This document shows, in pieces, positions 42,131 to 51,322 of a stretch of 64,000 nucleotides of DNA. The notes beneath the pieces are model-generated. The model ran no database searches and was not told where the DNA came from. It saw nothing but the letters and a program-made list of their open reading frames with translations. The position numbers and the translations under genes are program-made. Where the stretch lies: the NCBI GenBank assembly GCA_964401835.1, contig CAYNZP010000010.1, forward strand, positions 1-64,000, in the 5' to 3' direction. Source of the stretch: CAYNZP01 sp964401835 (GTDB taxonomy: Bacteria > Planctomycetota > Phycisphaerae > SM23-33). Each line of letters opens with the position of its first letter. The first letter of the stretch is position 1.

Positions 42131-43147
42131 TTAGAGTTGCGGCGTATCGATTTTTGGTGAATATTTTTTGACCAGCTTAATCAAATCATCCTGTTCTGGT
42201 TGAATTTCCAGAGAAACATTCCATGCTTCCAGGCCTTTTTCGCGATAATTGGTTTGGGCCTGTTCCAGAATAAATTTGGTCATGTAAACTACCCCGATTC
42301 CTCGATAGGCCGTTGGACTGTCTGTTTCGAACTCGACAGATTTTTCGTAACATGCCAGAGATTTGTCGTAATGCTCAAGATAATATAGGCACCTTCCCAT
42401 TTGCTCCCACGCTGCAGAGTTTTGGGGATCATGCTTGGCAGCCACCTCAAAAGCTCGCAGGGCGGCCTTGATCCTGTTTTGCCGCATATATGTCGATCCC
42501 AGGTTGAGCAGGATGTTCGGCTGGTTGGTATCTATCTCAAGAGACTGTTTATACGCCTTGACGGCTTCATAAAGATGATTTTGGCTGTCGTAGATTATTC
42601 CAAGGTTGCTCCAAGCTTGTGGGCTGTCGCCATCTATGCGGACGGCTTCCTTGCAGTATTGCTCGGCAAGTTCATATTTGCCCATTTGGAAATAGCATGC
42701 TCCGATGTTCAGATTTGCGTCGAAATCTTCCGGCTGAATTGTAATCGCCCGAAGATAGACCTTCACGGCCTGACGCAGGTATTGTTGAGCACGATTGAAG
42801 GATTGGCAACTTTCTGCGAGCAACTGGTACGTTACCGCGAGATTATATTGTGGCTTAAATGCATAGGGATTGGTCTGACAGGCTGTTTCGTAGTAGTGCT
42901 TGGCGACCTCGTAGTTGCCGCGTTTACGATGGATGTCTCCTGCGGCTGCAAAAGCTACCGACAGATGAGGATCCTGCTTTATCGCTTCAGTGAGTTCGGT
43001 AAGTGCAGCATCGAAATCACCCTGGTCGGCCAGTATCTGGCTCATTACATAATGGTCGATGGCTTGTTGCGTCTGAACCTGGCCATCGCACCCTATGATA
43101 ACGAGCATTGTAACTGCAGGCAGTACAACAAGCAGTCCTTTGCGCAT
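42131..43147 (-). CDS. TPR-repeat lipoprotein
   Basis: Envelope lipoprotein of 338 aa. A signal peptide with lipobox (LPAVTMLVIIGC, Cys20) is followed by about eight tetratricopeptide repeats (for example HLSVAFAAAGDIHRKRGNYE, SPQAWSNLGIIYDSQNHLYE, NSAAWEQMGRCLYYLEHYDK). Typical of outer-membrane assembly or secretion scaffolds, but no partner is indicated by position. ATG 43147 is preceded by a GGAGG-type site (GGAGGCAGCTTAA). Confidence 0.82.
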   Translation of the reverse strand: MRKGLLVVLPAVTMLVIIGCDGQVQTQQAIDHYVMSQILADQGDFDAALTELTEAIKQDPHLSVAFAAAGDIHRKRGNYEVAKHYYETACQTNPYAFKPQYNLAVTYQLLAESCQSFNRAQQYLRQAVKVYLRAITIQPEDFDANLNIGACYFQMGKYELAEQYCKEAVRIDGDSPQAWSNLGIIYDSQNHLYEAVKAYKQSLEIDTNQPNILLNLGSTYMRQNRIKAALRAFEVAAKHDPQNSAAWEQMGRCLYYLEHYDKSLACYEKSVEFETDSPTAYRGIGVVYMTKFILEQAQTNYREKGLEAWNVSLEIQPEQDDLIKLVKKYSPKIDTPQL

Positions 43148-43321
43148 TTAAGCTGCCTCCATGGTAAAACTTATCCTTGTAAACGTACTTCAGATGTATT
43201 TTTTAGTATCCAAAGGCCTTTTGGTCAAGTAAATGATATTTCAACTATGCCCAAGCCCGAGCAGATATGTACAATAAAACCTTATTTTGATATGAATATG
43301 AGATATAAGGCCCCTAAATCT

Positions 43322-43642
43322 ATGAGACTCTCTCGCCGAAACGATATCTCACGTATTTTTCACCAGGCCAGCCGAGCAAACGATGGAGTGATTACGCTTT
43401 ATGCGTTGCGTAATGAGCTTAACCACAGCCGCTTAGGTGTAGGGGTGTCAAAGCGTCATGGTAACGCGGTCTGCCGAAACCGCATAAAACGGCTTTGCAG
43501 GGAAGCGTTCCGGCTGAGTCGGCCGGAATTGCCAAACGGGTTTGATTTTATGGTTGTTCCACGCGTTGGGGCAGAGTTCACGCTGGAAAAATTAAAATCC
43601 TCGATAAAATCGCTTTCCAAACGCCTAGCCGACAATTCTTGA
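43322..43642 (+). CDS. rnpA: Ribonuclease P protein component
   Basis: Protein subunit of RNase P, 106 aa from ATG 43322. Family landmarks are LSRRNDISRIFHQASR (start), VGVSKRHGNAVCRNRIKRLCREAFR (the RNR motif with R-N-R-x-K-R-x-x-R) and DFMVVPR. Upstream in-frame ATGs at 43248, 43292 and 43298 would lengthen it slightly; a weak AAGG favours 43322. Followed after 19 bp by yidD, the standard pair. rpmH, usually just upstream, is not here. Confidence 0.9.
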   Translation: MRLSRRNDISRIFHQASRANDGVITLYALRNELNHSRLGVGVSKRHGNAVCRNRIKRLCREAFRLSRPELPNGFDFMVVPRVGAEFTLEKLKSSIKSLSKRLADNS

Positions 43643-43661
43643 CAAAAAGGGCATAATCCAA

Positions 43662-43871
43662 GTGAAGCAGTTTTTGATATTTCTTGTGCGACTCTACCAG
43701 TTGACCTTGTCGCCTTATATTGGGATGCACTGCAAGTATATGCCTACATGTAGCAATTATTTTATTGAAGCATTACAAAAGCGAGGCGCTTTGCGCGGAA
43801 CACTATTGGGGATCTGGCGTATTATCCGTTGTAACCCGTTGAGCAAGGGGGGCTGCGACCCGGTGCCGTAA
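43662..43871 (+). CDS. yidD: YidD membrane protein insertion efficiency factor
   Basis: 69-residue YidD with GTG start at 43662. Shows LVRLYQLTLSPYIGMHCKYMPTCSNYFIEA, with the conserved CxxxPTCS, and the closing RIIRCNPLSKGGCDPVP. Works with YidC in membrane protein insertion. Position right after rnpA is the widespread rnpA-yidD order. Confidence 0.93.
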   Translation: MKQFLIFLVRLYQLTLSPYIGMHCKYMPTCSNYFIEALQKRGALRGTLLGIWRIIRCNPLSKGGCDPVP

Positions 43872-43878
43872 GCCGGAA

Positions 43879-44622
43879 CTATTTTTTATAAATCCTCGGG
43901 AACTTACCCCGCAAAGTTCCTTCGCCTGTTATGCTTCTTTCTCCGATGCGAGAAATATCAAGCTCCCTGTCGATTTTTGTTTCGCCGGGTTCGCCGATTA
44001 TTTTCATAGCTTCTTTGAGGCTGTCGGTTACGCAGAAAAGATCCATGTCCGATGCATCAACTTTCGGCTTGCCGTTACTCAGCAGCTTTTTTTCCATCCA
44101 TTCGACAAGACCCTTCCAGTAGCTTCGGCCTATAAGTACGATCGGGAACCTTTCCGCCTTTCCAGTTTGGATGAGCGTCATAGAGTTGAAAAATTCGTGC
44201 AGCGTCCCAAACCCCCCCGGAAAACAAACAAACGCAGATGAATATTTGACGAACATCACCAACCGGGCGAAAAAGTAGCGGAAATCTACTCCGACGTTAG
44301 CGTAGGGGTTAGCCATCTGCTCGTGAGGAAGCATGATATTCAGGCCGACGCTACGGCCGCCAACGTCGTGAGCGCCTCTGTTAGCCGCTTCCATAATTCC
44401 CGGCCCGCCACCTGTGATTATCGAAAAACCATTCTCACAGAGCATTCTGGCAAGTTTCCTGGTTTTGATGTAGTCCGGGTCGTTTCTTAGAGTTCTTGCA
44501 GACCCGAAAAAGCTCACAGCCGGACCAATTCGGGACATGGTCTCGAAACCTTCAACAAATTCGCTCATAATTCGGAAAATACGCCAGGTGTCATCGCTGG
44601 AAAATTGCTGATTATTTGACAT
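43879..44622 (-). CDS. LOG-family (TIGR00730) nucleotide hydrolase-like protein
   Basis: Rossmann-fold protein of the LOG/lysine-decarboxylase-like family, many of which are cytokinin-type ribose-5'-monophosphate hydrolases. The two signature loops are visible: SFFGSARTL and FSIITGGGPGIMEAANRGAH in the first part, then FPGGFGTLHEFFNSMTLIQTGK. The start ATG 44622 has GGGAG five bases upstream; a longer GTG at 44634 is less likely. Convergent with yidD, with only seven bases between the stops. Confidence 0.85.
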   Translation of the reverse strand: MSNNQQFSSDDTWRIFRIMSEFVEGFETMSRIGPAVSFFGSARTLRNDPDYIKTRKLARMLCENGFSIITGGGPGIMEAANRGAHDVGGRSVGLNIMLPHEQMANPYANVGVDFRYFFARLVMFVKYSSAFVCFPGGFGTLHEFFNSMTLIQTGKAERFPIVLIGRSYWKGLVEWMEKKLLSNGKPKVDASDMDLFCVTDSLKEAMKIIGEPGETKIDRELDISRIGERSITGEGTLRGKFPRIYKK

Positions 44623-44768
44623 TTCAACTCCCACTAAACAAGAACACTATGAAAAGCCATCCTTGATTTTATCGGTTATTTACCCCGCAAAAAAGTTGAA
44701 GATTTGACAAATCCGCTCAACTATTGCCTAATCTAGGGCTTTGTCGGCAGTTTTAGCAGGAAGAAATC

Positions 44769-45590
44769 ATGAAGAAGACACTTTTGGTCATAATTTGCGG
44801 TTTTATTCTCGGCGGTTGCGGCGGCCAGTATATTCTTACTGTCCCAGACCAACTCGCTCCAGCCAGCGGTGAGGCGACTACTGTTGTTCGCTTGCAACGT
44901 AGCGAAGTATGGGCTTATGCGCCGGCGGTAAAATCAGCTGTGATGCGTTTTCAGGTTGGCCCAGGTTTGGAAAGGGCAGCCTATACCGACAAACTTGGTT
45001 ATGCAGGTACGACCATTCCAGCCGGTGACAAAACAGGCCGATTTCTTATGACGGTATCCCATCTGGATATCGAGGGAGATGAGGTTATTGCAGAATCGCT
45101 TTTCTATGTTTGGGACACTGAAAAACCCGTTGTGGCTGTCGATTATAGCTGTCTGCGGTTTGGCAGCGGCGATGGTGCCACTCAGCGGGCCATCAGTCGT
45201 GTTTCAGAAGTTGCGAATATCGTTTACATGACGCGCAGTCCGGTTTCCCGGCACAGCGGTATGCACAAAAAAATTATTTCCGGCGGCTACCAGGACGGGC
45301 CTATCCTGCTTTGGCAGCGGGAGCGTTGGCACGTTGTCCGAGAAGGGCGATTCAAATTGCCTCGGGTAGTTGTAGAGTCGCGTCTGGTAAGTCAACTCGG
45401 GCAATTAAAGCAGACTTTTCCCAAGCTTAATGTGGGCATTGGTTCTTCGCGATTATCAGCTAAGGCTTATAAGCAGGCTGGTATGAATTCTGTTAAGCTG
45501 GCCGAGTTGGTCGTGGGCGATATAGATATAAATCGTCTGTTGTCGAGCCCTGAAATTAACTCAGGTAATTCCGAGGGAACAGGCTTATAA
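44769..45590 (+). CDS. Predicted lipoprotein, unrecognised, possibly HAD-like
   Basis: 273 aa. A signal peptide with lipobox LGGC (Cys17) is clear. The body has a two-part appearance: a beta-rich first half (VVRLQRSEVWAYAPAVK, AGTTIPAGDKTGRFLMTV) and a second half containing VVAVDYSCLRF, IVYMTRSPVSRHSG, GPILLWQRERWHVV and LNVGIGSSRLSAKAYKQAGM, which resembles the LNS2/HAD phosphatase order (a D-x-x-x motif then a S/T and G-x-G...D pair). The first catalytic Asp is not in a perfect HAD motif. Located just before the LPS-core operon, 22 bp upstream of waaF. Function unknown; envelope attachment is inferred. Confidence 0.55.
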   Translation: MKKTLLVIICGFILGGCGGQYILTVPDQLAPASGEATTVVRLQRSEVWAYAPAVKSAVMRFQVGPGLERAAYTDKLGYAGTTIPAGDKTGRFLMTVSHLDIEGDEVIAESLFYVWDTEKPVVAVDYSCLRFGSGDGATQRAISRVSEVANIVYMTRSPVSRHSGMHKKIISGGYQDGPILLWQRERWHVVREGRFKLPRVVVESRLVSQLGQLKQTFPKLNVGIGSSRLSAKAYKQAGMNSVKLAELVVGDIDINRLLSSPEINSGNSEGTGL

Positions 45591-45611
45591 TAGCCCGCCA
45601 GACCAACTCGA

Positions 45612-46718
45612 ATGAAAAAAGCCAACGACAATAATCCTGAAAAGATATTGGTTTTTCTTCCCAATTGGGTAGGCGATGCTGTGATGGCTACCCCGGCACT
45701 ACATGCTTTGAGGGAGTATTTCAGTTCATCCGAAATCACCTATCTGGGTCGGCCGGCGGCTTTGGCTACTCTTGAGGGATTAAAACTCGCCGATTCAGGT
45801 ATAGTCGATTTCACTCGCGCTCAGCCCGGGTTTTCCAGCACTGTTCGACTTTTGCGACAAATACGAAAAGAATATTTTGACTTGGCCATTTTATTTCCCA
45901 ACAGCTTCCGCACGGCGATGTTTTCCAAGCTGGCAGGCGTAAAACGGATTGCCGGTTACGACCGAGACGGGCGCGGTTGGCTGATGAAATATAAAGTCCA
46001 GCCACCCCGGGACGCTTCGGGCAACCTTCAGCCGATCTCAGCTATAGATTATTACAACGAACTAGCACGAAAACTCGGTGCTCACGTCAATTCGCGAAAG
46101 ATGACTCTGGCTGTTTCCCAGGAAGCTGAAGCCCATGCAGACGGACTATTAGCCCAGGCACAGATAGATAAAACCAAACCGATTGTCATACTGAATCCCG
46201 GGGCATCGTTCGGCGTAAGTAAAATATGGGATTCTGACCGTTACGCAGCCCTTGCGGACAAGCTAATTGAGCGGCGAGGTGCACAGATAATTATAAACGC
46301 CGCTCCAGATGAGAAGCATGTCGCAGCTCATGTTGAAAAGATGATGAAAAACACGCCAGCGATCAATTTCGCCAATCACGAAAATACGCTCACTCTTCTC
46401 AAGAGCATGACAAAACGCTGTGATCTTCTGATTACAAACGATACTGGAGCAAGGCATTTTGCGGCGGCATTTTCGATAGGCGTGGTTACCATCTTTGGCA
46501 GCACCGATCCGCGGTGGGCACAAATTGATTATGATCTGGAGCGAATCGTTCGGGTAGATGTTCCGTGTTCGCCATGTCAGAAAAAATATTGCCTTCAACC
46601 GCCCGGCCCCCAATATCATCGGTGCATGGACGCGATTACACCTGATATGGTCTTGGCTCCGGCTGAGGAATTACTCGACTTATTGACGAGTCAAAAAGGT
46701 TCAAGGGGGATTAAATAA
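45612..46718 (+). CDS. waaF: ADP-heptose--LPS heptosyltransferase II-type (GT9)
   Basis: Glycosyltransferase family 9 enzyme of LPS inner-core assembly. Signatures are ILVFLPNWVGDAVMATPAL, IVILNPGASFGVSKIW, and LLITNDTGARHFAAAFSIGVVTIFGSTDPRW, followed by VDVPCSPCQKKYC. Length 368. ATG 45612 follows the lipoprotein gene by 22 bp. It is followed by the kinase gene with a one-base overlap (TAATG). Confidence 0.88.
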   Translation: MKKANDNNPEKILVFLPNWVGDAVMATPALHALREYFSSSEITYLGRPAALATLEGLKLADSGIVDFTRAQPGFSSTVRLLRQIRKEYFDLAILFPNSFRTAMFSKLAGVKRIAGYDRDGRGWLMKYKVQPPRDASGNLQPISAIDYYNELARKLGAHVNSRKMTLAVSQEAEAHADGLLAQAQIDKTKPIVILNPGASFGVSKIWDSDRYAALADKLIERRGAQIIINAAPDEKHVAAHVEKMMKNTPAINFANHENTLTLLKSMTKRCDLLITNDTGARHFAAAFSIGVVTIFGSTDPRWAQIDYDLERIVRVDVPCSPCQKKYCLQPPGPQYHRCMDAITPDMVLAPAEELLDLLTSQKGSRGIK

Positions 46719-47533
46719 TGCCGGTGGGTCAGGACTGCGATGAACTGCTGGTCAGTGCGCTCAAGCGAGAGTCCCTCGATAGTGTGGAAGGGGCCTTCGC
46801 CTACGATAGCGGAGAAGACCTGAATAAACCAAATCTTCAACATCGTCGCAGGACGCGTTTATCTGTGGCTGATGACAAAGGCCGAGTGCATGAGCTTTAT
46901 CTTAAGCGCTACGGTCAGGAAAAGCTTAAGGATAAACTAAAACGAATTTTCACATACGGTTGGAATTCCAGCCCGGCAAGGACAGAATTTGAAAATATTC
47001 GCTCTGCCCGCAAAGCCGGCGTTCTGACAATGCGTGAAGTGTTCTGCGATGAGCAACGTGGATTTCTTGGGACCAAACGAAGCTGCATAATCGTAACAGC
47101 CGTTCCTGGAGATGCTCTGGAAAGATGCGGTGAAGAATTTTTATCGACCTTTTCAGACGATGCTGCTGCAACGGCTGCTTTCACCAATCAGCTTGCAATT
47201 CTGGTACGGAAACTGCATGGAGCTGGTTTCGTTCATCGCGATTTATATGCGTCGCATGTTTTTCTGGATAATAGCTCTGGTGGGGTTCAGCTTTACCTTA
47301 TTGACCTTGCCCGCATGTTTGCGCCAAAATGTCCCTGGCGTCGATTCAGGTGGAAAGTAAAAGACCTGGCCCAGCTGAAATTCTCTATGCCCAAAAGTTG
47401 GGTTGAAGATTGCTGGGGTCAGTTTCTTGTAACATATCTCGGCAAAGAAGACGCGTCCAGGTTCGGCCGCTATAATTGTGCGATTGATCGCAAGGTGTCA
47501 TTTATGCATCACCGGGCAAAAAGGAAAGTTTGA
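46718..47533 (+). CDS. LPS-core kinase of the InaA/WaaP (Kdo kinase) family
   Basis: Protein-kinase-fold small-molecule kinase, 271 aa. A Lys in LYLKRYGQEKLKDKLKRIF acts in nucleotide binding; HxD-type catalytic loop is VHRDLYASHVFLD, and IDLAR takes the DFG position. This is the arrangement of InaA/WaaP-like kinases that phosphorylate heptose or Kdo. Overlaps waaF by one base and precedes the glycosyltransferase gene by four bases. Confidence 0.83.
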   Translation: MPVGQDCDELLVSALKRESLDSVEGAFAYDSGEDLNKPNLQHRRRTRLSVADDKGRVHELYLKRYGQEKLKDKLKRIFTYGWNSSPARTEFENIRSARKAGVLTMREVFCDEQRGFLGTKRSCIIVTAVPGDALERCGEEFLSTFSDDAAATAAFTNQLAILVRKLHGAGFVHRDLYASHVFLDNSSGGVQLYLIDLARMFAPKCPWRRFRWKVKDLAQLKFSMPKSWVEDCWGQFLVTYLGKEDASRFGRYNCAIDRKVSFMHHRAKRKV

Positions 47534-47537
47534 GTGG

Positions 47538-48692
47538 ATGAGGATAGCTTTTGTAATCGAAAACCTGACTCCATCGCGCGGAGGGCGAGAGACGTCCACG
47601 GCTCAGATTGCCTTGGCTATGGCTAGGACCGACAACGAGGTTAGTGTTCTGTGTCAGTCAGCTGATTGGCAAGGCAGCGGTGTAGAGATAGTTCAACTCG
47701 GCTGTCGTGGTAGTTCCCGGTTGGCGCAGTTGAAGAATTTTATAGATGACCTTGAAAGGACCGTTGCTCAGCGATCTTTCAATATAATCCATGCGACACT
47801 CCCTGTTCCATGCGCTAATGTCTATCAGCTTCGTGGCGGGACCATTGTTGCACAGAAGCGGGTATCTTTGCATAAAAGAAAGGGGCTCAGCAGAAGCATA
47901 GCTCGGATAGCAAATGAGTTTAATTCTTTTCGTCGATACATGAGCCGTCTTGAAAAACAGCTTGTAAGCAATCCTGATGTGCTATGCCTTGCTGTCAGCG
48001 AAATGGTTTCTCTGGAGTTGGAGCATTTCTACCGTCGCTGTGAAGGCGTCCAAGTTGTCTATAACGCAGTCGAAGCGCCGGACCCTCAGGACGAAGACCT
48101 TGAACTTCAACGAAAAAAGAATCGCTCTGAAATTGGGGCCAAGGATGACGATATTGTCTTTCTCTCGGTTGCGAATAATTTCCGTCTCAAAGGCATACCG
48201 GAGACAATCAAAGCATTTTCCCGATGGGTGAAATCGGATGGAAAAGGCAAAAAGGCCAAGCTGGTCATTATCGGAGCTGATGATCCGGATAACTGTAAAA
48301 AATCAGCCAGTCGGGTGGGAGTGGGAGATAAGGTCGTTTTCCAGCCGTACGTTGATAATATTTTCAGTTGGTATGCTGCTGCAGACGTCTGTATCCTGCT
48401 CAGCTGGTACGATCCTTGCAGCCGGGTTGTGCTCGAAGCGACTCGGATCGGATTGCCTTCCATAACAACAGAACTTAACGGGGCAGGTGAAATCCTCACG
48501 CATGGTGGCGGTGTTGTAGTAAGTTCGCCAGAGGCAATAGATGCGATCATGGATGCCATGGATGTGCTTGCCGCCCCGAAGAAACGACAAAATTTCAGCA
48601 GGTCTTGTATACAGGTAGCTGGCCAGCTTAGTATAGAAAACCACATAGAAGGTCTGCTTGATATTTATAAGGAACTTTTGCAAAACAGATGA
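47538..48692 (+). CDS. GT4 glycosyltransferase (LPS core, WaaG-like)
   Basis: Glycosyltransferase family 4, 384 aa from ATG 47538; upstream in-frame codons overlap the kinase gene and are not needed. Rossmann parts are MRIAFVIENLTPSRGGRETST at the start, VVYNAVEAPDP, ILLSWYDPCSRVVLEA and the GGG-containing LTHGGGVVVSSPEAI end. The E-x7-E-like motif near DPCSRVVLEAT is the GT4 donor site. Operon context makes it an LPS/lipid-A core sugar transferase. Overlaps plsY by 4 bp. Confidence 0.85.
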   Translation: MRIAFVIENLTPSRGGRETSTAQIALAMARTDNEVSVLCQSADWQGSGVEIVQLGCRGSSRLAQLKNFIDDLERTVAQRSFNIIHATLPVPCANVYQLRGGTIVAQKRVSLHKRKGLSRSIARIANEFNSFRRYMSRLEKQLVSNPDVLCLAVSEMVSLELEHFYRRCEGVQVVYNAVEAPDPQDEDLELQRKKNRSEIGAKDDDIVFLSVANNFRLKGIPETIKAFSRWVKSDGKGKKAKLVIIGADDPDNCKKSASRVGVGDKVVFQPYVDNIFSWYAAADVCILLSWYDPCSRVVLEATRIGLPSITTELNGAGEILTHGGGVVVSSPEAIDAIMDAMDVLAAPKKRQNFSRSCIQVAGQLSIENHIEGLLDIYKELLQNR

Positions 48693-49351
48693 CAGAAAAC
48701 CCAATGATATTGTTTGTTGTTTTTCCGCTTGTCGCTTATCTGATTGGTTCCACTCCGTTTGGAGTAATAATTGCCCGTTGCAGGGGTGTCGATCTTCGCA
48801 AAGTAGGCAGCGGAAATGTCGGTGCGACAAATGTTGTGCGGTCAGTCGGCCAGATATGGGGTTATCTCTGTTTCTTGCTCGATGTCACCAAGGGTTTTGT
48901 TCCAGCTTTCCTGGCTGGTTTATTACTGGCTGGAAAGGACTCTGCAGAGATGTCTGTAATAAGTCAGGCTTCATGGCTGTCGGTCGGTTGCGGTGCGATA
49001 TTCGGACATGTTTTCAGCTTCTGGCTGAAATTCAAGGGTGGTAAGGGTGTGGCGACGGCGCTCGGTGTTGTACTTGGGATTTTTCCTTATTTTACCTATG
49101 CCGGGATATGCGCATTAGGAATCTGGATTGGGGTTACGCTCATTAGCCGATATGTTTCGCTAGGGAGCATAATTGCAGCCTTGGCCTTTCTGCCTTTGTT
49201 CGCTTTATTCAATATGGAACAACTCGTCAATCTCTGGCCACTGCTTATTTTTGCAGCAGCGATGATAATTCTGATTCTGGTTCGTCATCGCACAAACATC
49301 CGTCGCCTTCTTAAGGGGCAGGAAAATAAGATAGGCCAAAAAGCGTCTTGA
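48689..49351 (+). CDS. plsY: Glycerol-3-phosphate acyltransferase PlsY
   Basis: Membrane acyl-phosphate:glycerol-3-phosphate acyltransferase, 220 aa with five to six helices. Diagnostic motifs are SGNVGATNVVRSVG (the glycerol-3-phosphate-binding GSGNxGATN motif), LDVTKGF, and FWLKFKGGKGVATALGV. ATGA overlap with the preceding glycosyltransferase. The first step of phospholipid synthesis; coupling it to an LPS-core operon is a local arrangement. Confidence 0.92.
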   Translation: MTENPMILFVVFPLVAYLIGSTPFGVIIARCRGVDLRKVGSGNVGATNVVRSVGQIWGYLCFLLDVTKGFVPAFLAGLLLAGKDSAEMSVISQASWLSVGCGAIFGHVFSFWLKFKGGKGVATALGVVLGIFPYFTYAGICALGIWIGVTLISRYVSLGSIIAALAFLPLFALFNMEQLVNLWPLLIFAAAMIILILVRHRTNIRRLLKGQENKIGQKAS

Positions 49352-49404
49352 AAATTATTACCCAAAGTGGATTTGTCCCCAAAAAGTTAAGAATTCACCA
49401 GACT

Positions 49405-50232
49405 TTACATTTGTCCGTTAGCGATAGAAATTACTTTGGCCAATCGCTCAGCGCAACCTTCATCGATCATCTTTTTAAGTTCATCGGCTGAGTAGAAAAC
49501 CTCAAGCATCATCGTTCCGTTGTAGTTAATGTCGCAAATAGCCTTGGCAAGAGCGTCTGTGTCAATGCTACCATAGGTCGGCATGAGATGTTCGTCACCT
49601 TCACTGGAATTGTCGGAAAAATGCATGTAAATCATTTGGTCTGCGGTTTGACCGACAGCTTCTACGGGATTACCCACCATATTGGCATGGCCGGAATCAA
49701 AACACATGCCGGTTGATGGTGCTCCCAACTCTTCCAATATTGCTACAAGTTCCGTAATGTCCGAGCCGACCGGATGATAACCTGGCAGGTTCTCGAAAGC
49801 ATATGTTACTCCTATTTCCTTGCCGAATTCTCCCAACTCTACGATAGATTTTTTCAGTTGAGATATTCGTTTGTTTCGCTCTTCTTCACTCACTCCTTCA
49901 TGGCGAATAGTAGAACAGTGCACAACTACGAGTGACCCGCCTAGCATAAGTACGAGATCGCCTTCAGCTTTGAATATATCAACCGCGAATCGTCTTGCAC
50001 GTTTGTCAGGTGAGGATGGATCGAATTCTTCCCCGAAAACACCATGAAGACTGTCACACGGCATTTCACCTAGAGCCAGCACTTCTCGCATCTTTTGAAC
50101 GGGGATTTGAGCCTTCTGATTGCGATATGCCTGAACCACTTCGCAGCCGAGTTTACGCATGCAGCTAAGCCATTCTTTCGGGGGGAAGTCATCGAAACCT
50201 ATTGGAGCAACCGTCCCAAGTTTTATTTTCAT
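49405..50232 (-). CDS. Sugar phosphate isomerase/epimerase-like TIM barrel
   Basis: AP-endonuclease-2/xylose-isomerase-like TIM barrel. Metal ligands appear as VTYAFENLPGYHPVGS (Glu), CFDSGHANMVGN (Asp and His), MIYMHFSDNSSEGDEH (His and Asp) and MMLEVFYS (Glu). Length 275 from ATG 50232 (AGGA seven bases upstream). Substrate unknown; such proteins in planctomycetes are numerous and often act in sugar or inositol degradation. Followed on the same strand by nothing close; McsB lies 35 bp before it, so they could be co-transcribed. Confidence 0.8.
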   Translation of the reverse strand: MKIKLGTVAPIGFDDFPPKEWLSCMRKLGCEVVQAYRNQKAQIPVQKMREVLALGEMPCDSLHGVFGEEFDPSSPDKRARRFAVDIFKAEGDLVLMLGGSLVVVHCSTIRHEGVSEEERNKRISQLKKSIVELGEFGKEIGVTYAFENLPGYHPVGSDITELVAILEELGAPSTGMCFDSGHANMVGNPVEAVGQTADQMIYMHFSDNSSEGDEHLMPTYGSIDTDALAKAICDINYNGTMMLEVFYSADELKKMIDEGCAERLAKVISIANGQM

Positions 50233-50266
50233 TCCATTATCCTTACAGCTGTCCATTCCCTAGTTT

Positions 50267-51322
50267 TTAATTTGCACTGATGGCTTTGCGAATAAATTCA
50301 GCTCGAGCTTCGCTTCGCTGCTCGGGTGCCATCTCTTTATCGAGTATTTTCTGCAAATGTGCCGGTTGAGTCATCAGGAAAAGTTCGTTGACTGTTTTGA
50401 TATCAATATCTTCAATTTGACCGAGATTGACGCCAAGTCGTACAAGTGAAAGCAGGTACATTGTCTCTTCAGAACTGACAAGTTTTGCATTCCGTAGAAT
50501 TGCCACAGCCCGTGATATCTTGTCTTCGACTGACACTGCCCGATTTTCCATCAATCCTTCTCGGGCATGTCGTTCATAATCAATAAATTGCGGCACGATC
50601 AGGTTGCAGAATTCATTAACCAGATCCTCTTCGCTTTTGCCGAGTGTCGTCTGGTTTGATATCTGGAAGAAATCACCTGTTGCCTCGGTGCCTTCGCCAT
50701 ATAGGCCGCGAATCGCCAGCCGCATATCGCGTGCTGCACGGAAGGCTTTTTCAATCTCGCCAGTCATTTTCAGTGCGGGCAGGTGAAGCATGACGCTCAA
50801 TCGCAAGCCGGTTCCTGCATTTGTCGGGCAAGCCGTCAAGTAGCCGTATTTGCTATGGAAAGCAAAATCGAGCCTGTTTTCAAGATAGTCATCAATCTTA
50901 TCTATGTCTTTTATTGCTTCAGTCAGCTGAAGGCCGCTTCGTAGAACCTGAATGCGGAGGTGGTCTTCCTCATTTACCATTATCGCAACAGTCTCGTCGC
51001 CGCTGACTGCTACTCCACGCGGATGCTGGGCCTGGCTTTGCTGACGGGAAATAAGGTGTCTTTCTACGAGAAGCTTGCGGTCGAGTTTTGACGCCTTTTC
51101 GATATCAACGTAGAACAAGCCCTTGGCAATATCGGCTGAAAGGATTTCGCTACGTAGCTTGTCTTCAAGTTCTCGCTGTTGCTGAGCATTGCACCTGGCC
51201 AAAAAAGGTGTGCCAGCCAGGTTCCTTGCCAGCCTGACACGGGAGGAAATCACAACATCATGCATCGGGCCAATTCCGCGAAGCCACTCGCCTGCCTGTT
51301 TGGTTAGTTCGGCAAGGGTCAT
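50267..51322 (-). CDS. mcsB: Protein arginine kinase McsB
   Basis: ATP:guanido-phosphotransferase-domain kinase that phosphorylates arginines on proteins and marks them for ClpCP. The start is HDVVISSRVRLARNLAGTPF; further nucleotide-binding residues are in MVNEEDHLRIQ and LTACPTNAGTGLRLSVMLHLP (catalytic Cys loop CPTNxGTGxR). Length 351. It overlaps mcsA by 4 bp. The C-terminus (RKAISAN) has the regulatory phosphoarginine-pocket length of McsB. Confidence 0.92.
   Translation of the reverse strand: MTLAELTKQAGEWLRGIGPMHDVVISSRVRLARNLAGTPFLARCNAQQQRELEDKLRSEILSADIAKGLFYVDIEKASKLDRKLLVERHLISRQQSQAQHPRGVAVSGDETVAIMVNEEDHLRIQVLRSGLQLTEAIKDIDKIDDYLENRLDFAFHSKYGYLTACPTNAGTGLRLSVMLHLPALKMTGEIEKAFRAARDMRLAIRGLYGEGTEATGDFFQISNQTTLGKSEEDLVNEFCNLIVPQFIDYERHAREGLMENRAVSVEDKISRAVAILRNAKLVSSEETMYLLSLVRLGVNLGQIEDIDIKTVNELFLMTQPAHLQKILDKEMAPEQRSEARAEFIRKAISAN

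Noticed and set aside
42401..43321. Very long plus-strand frame upstream of rnpA (413 residues in total)
   Set aside because: Antisense to the TPR lipoprotein gene; only the last 106 residues match RnpA.
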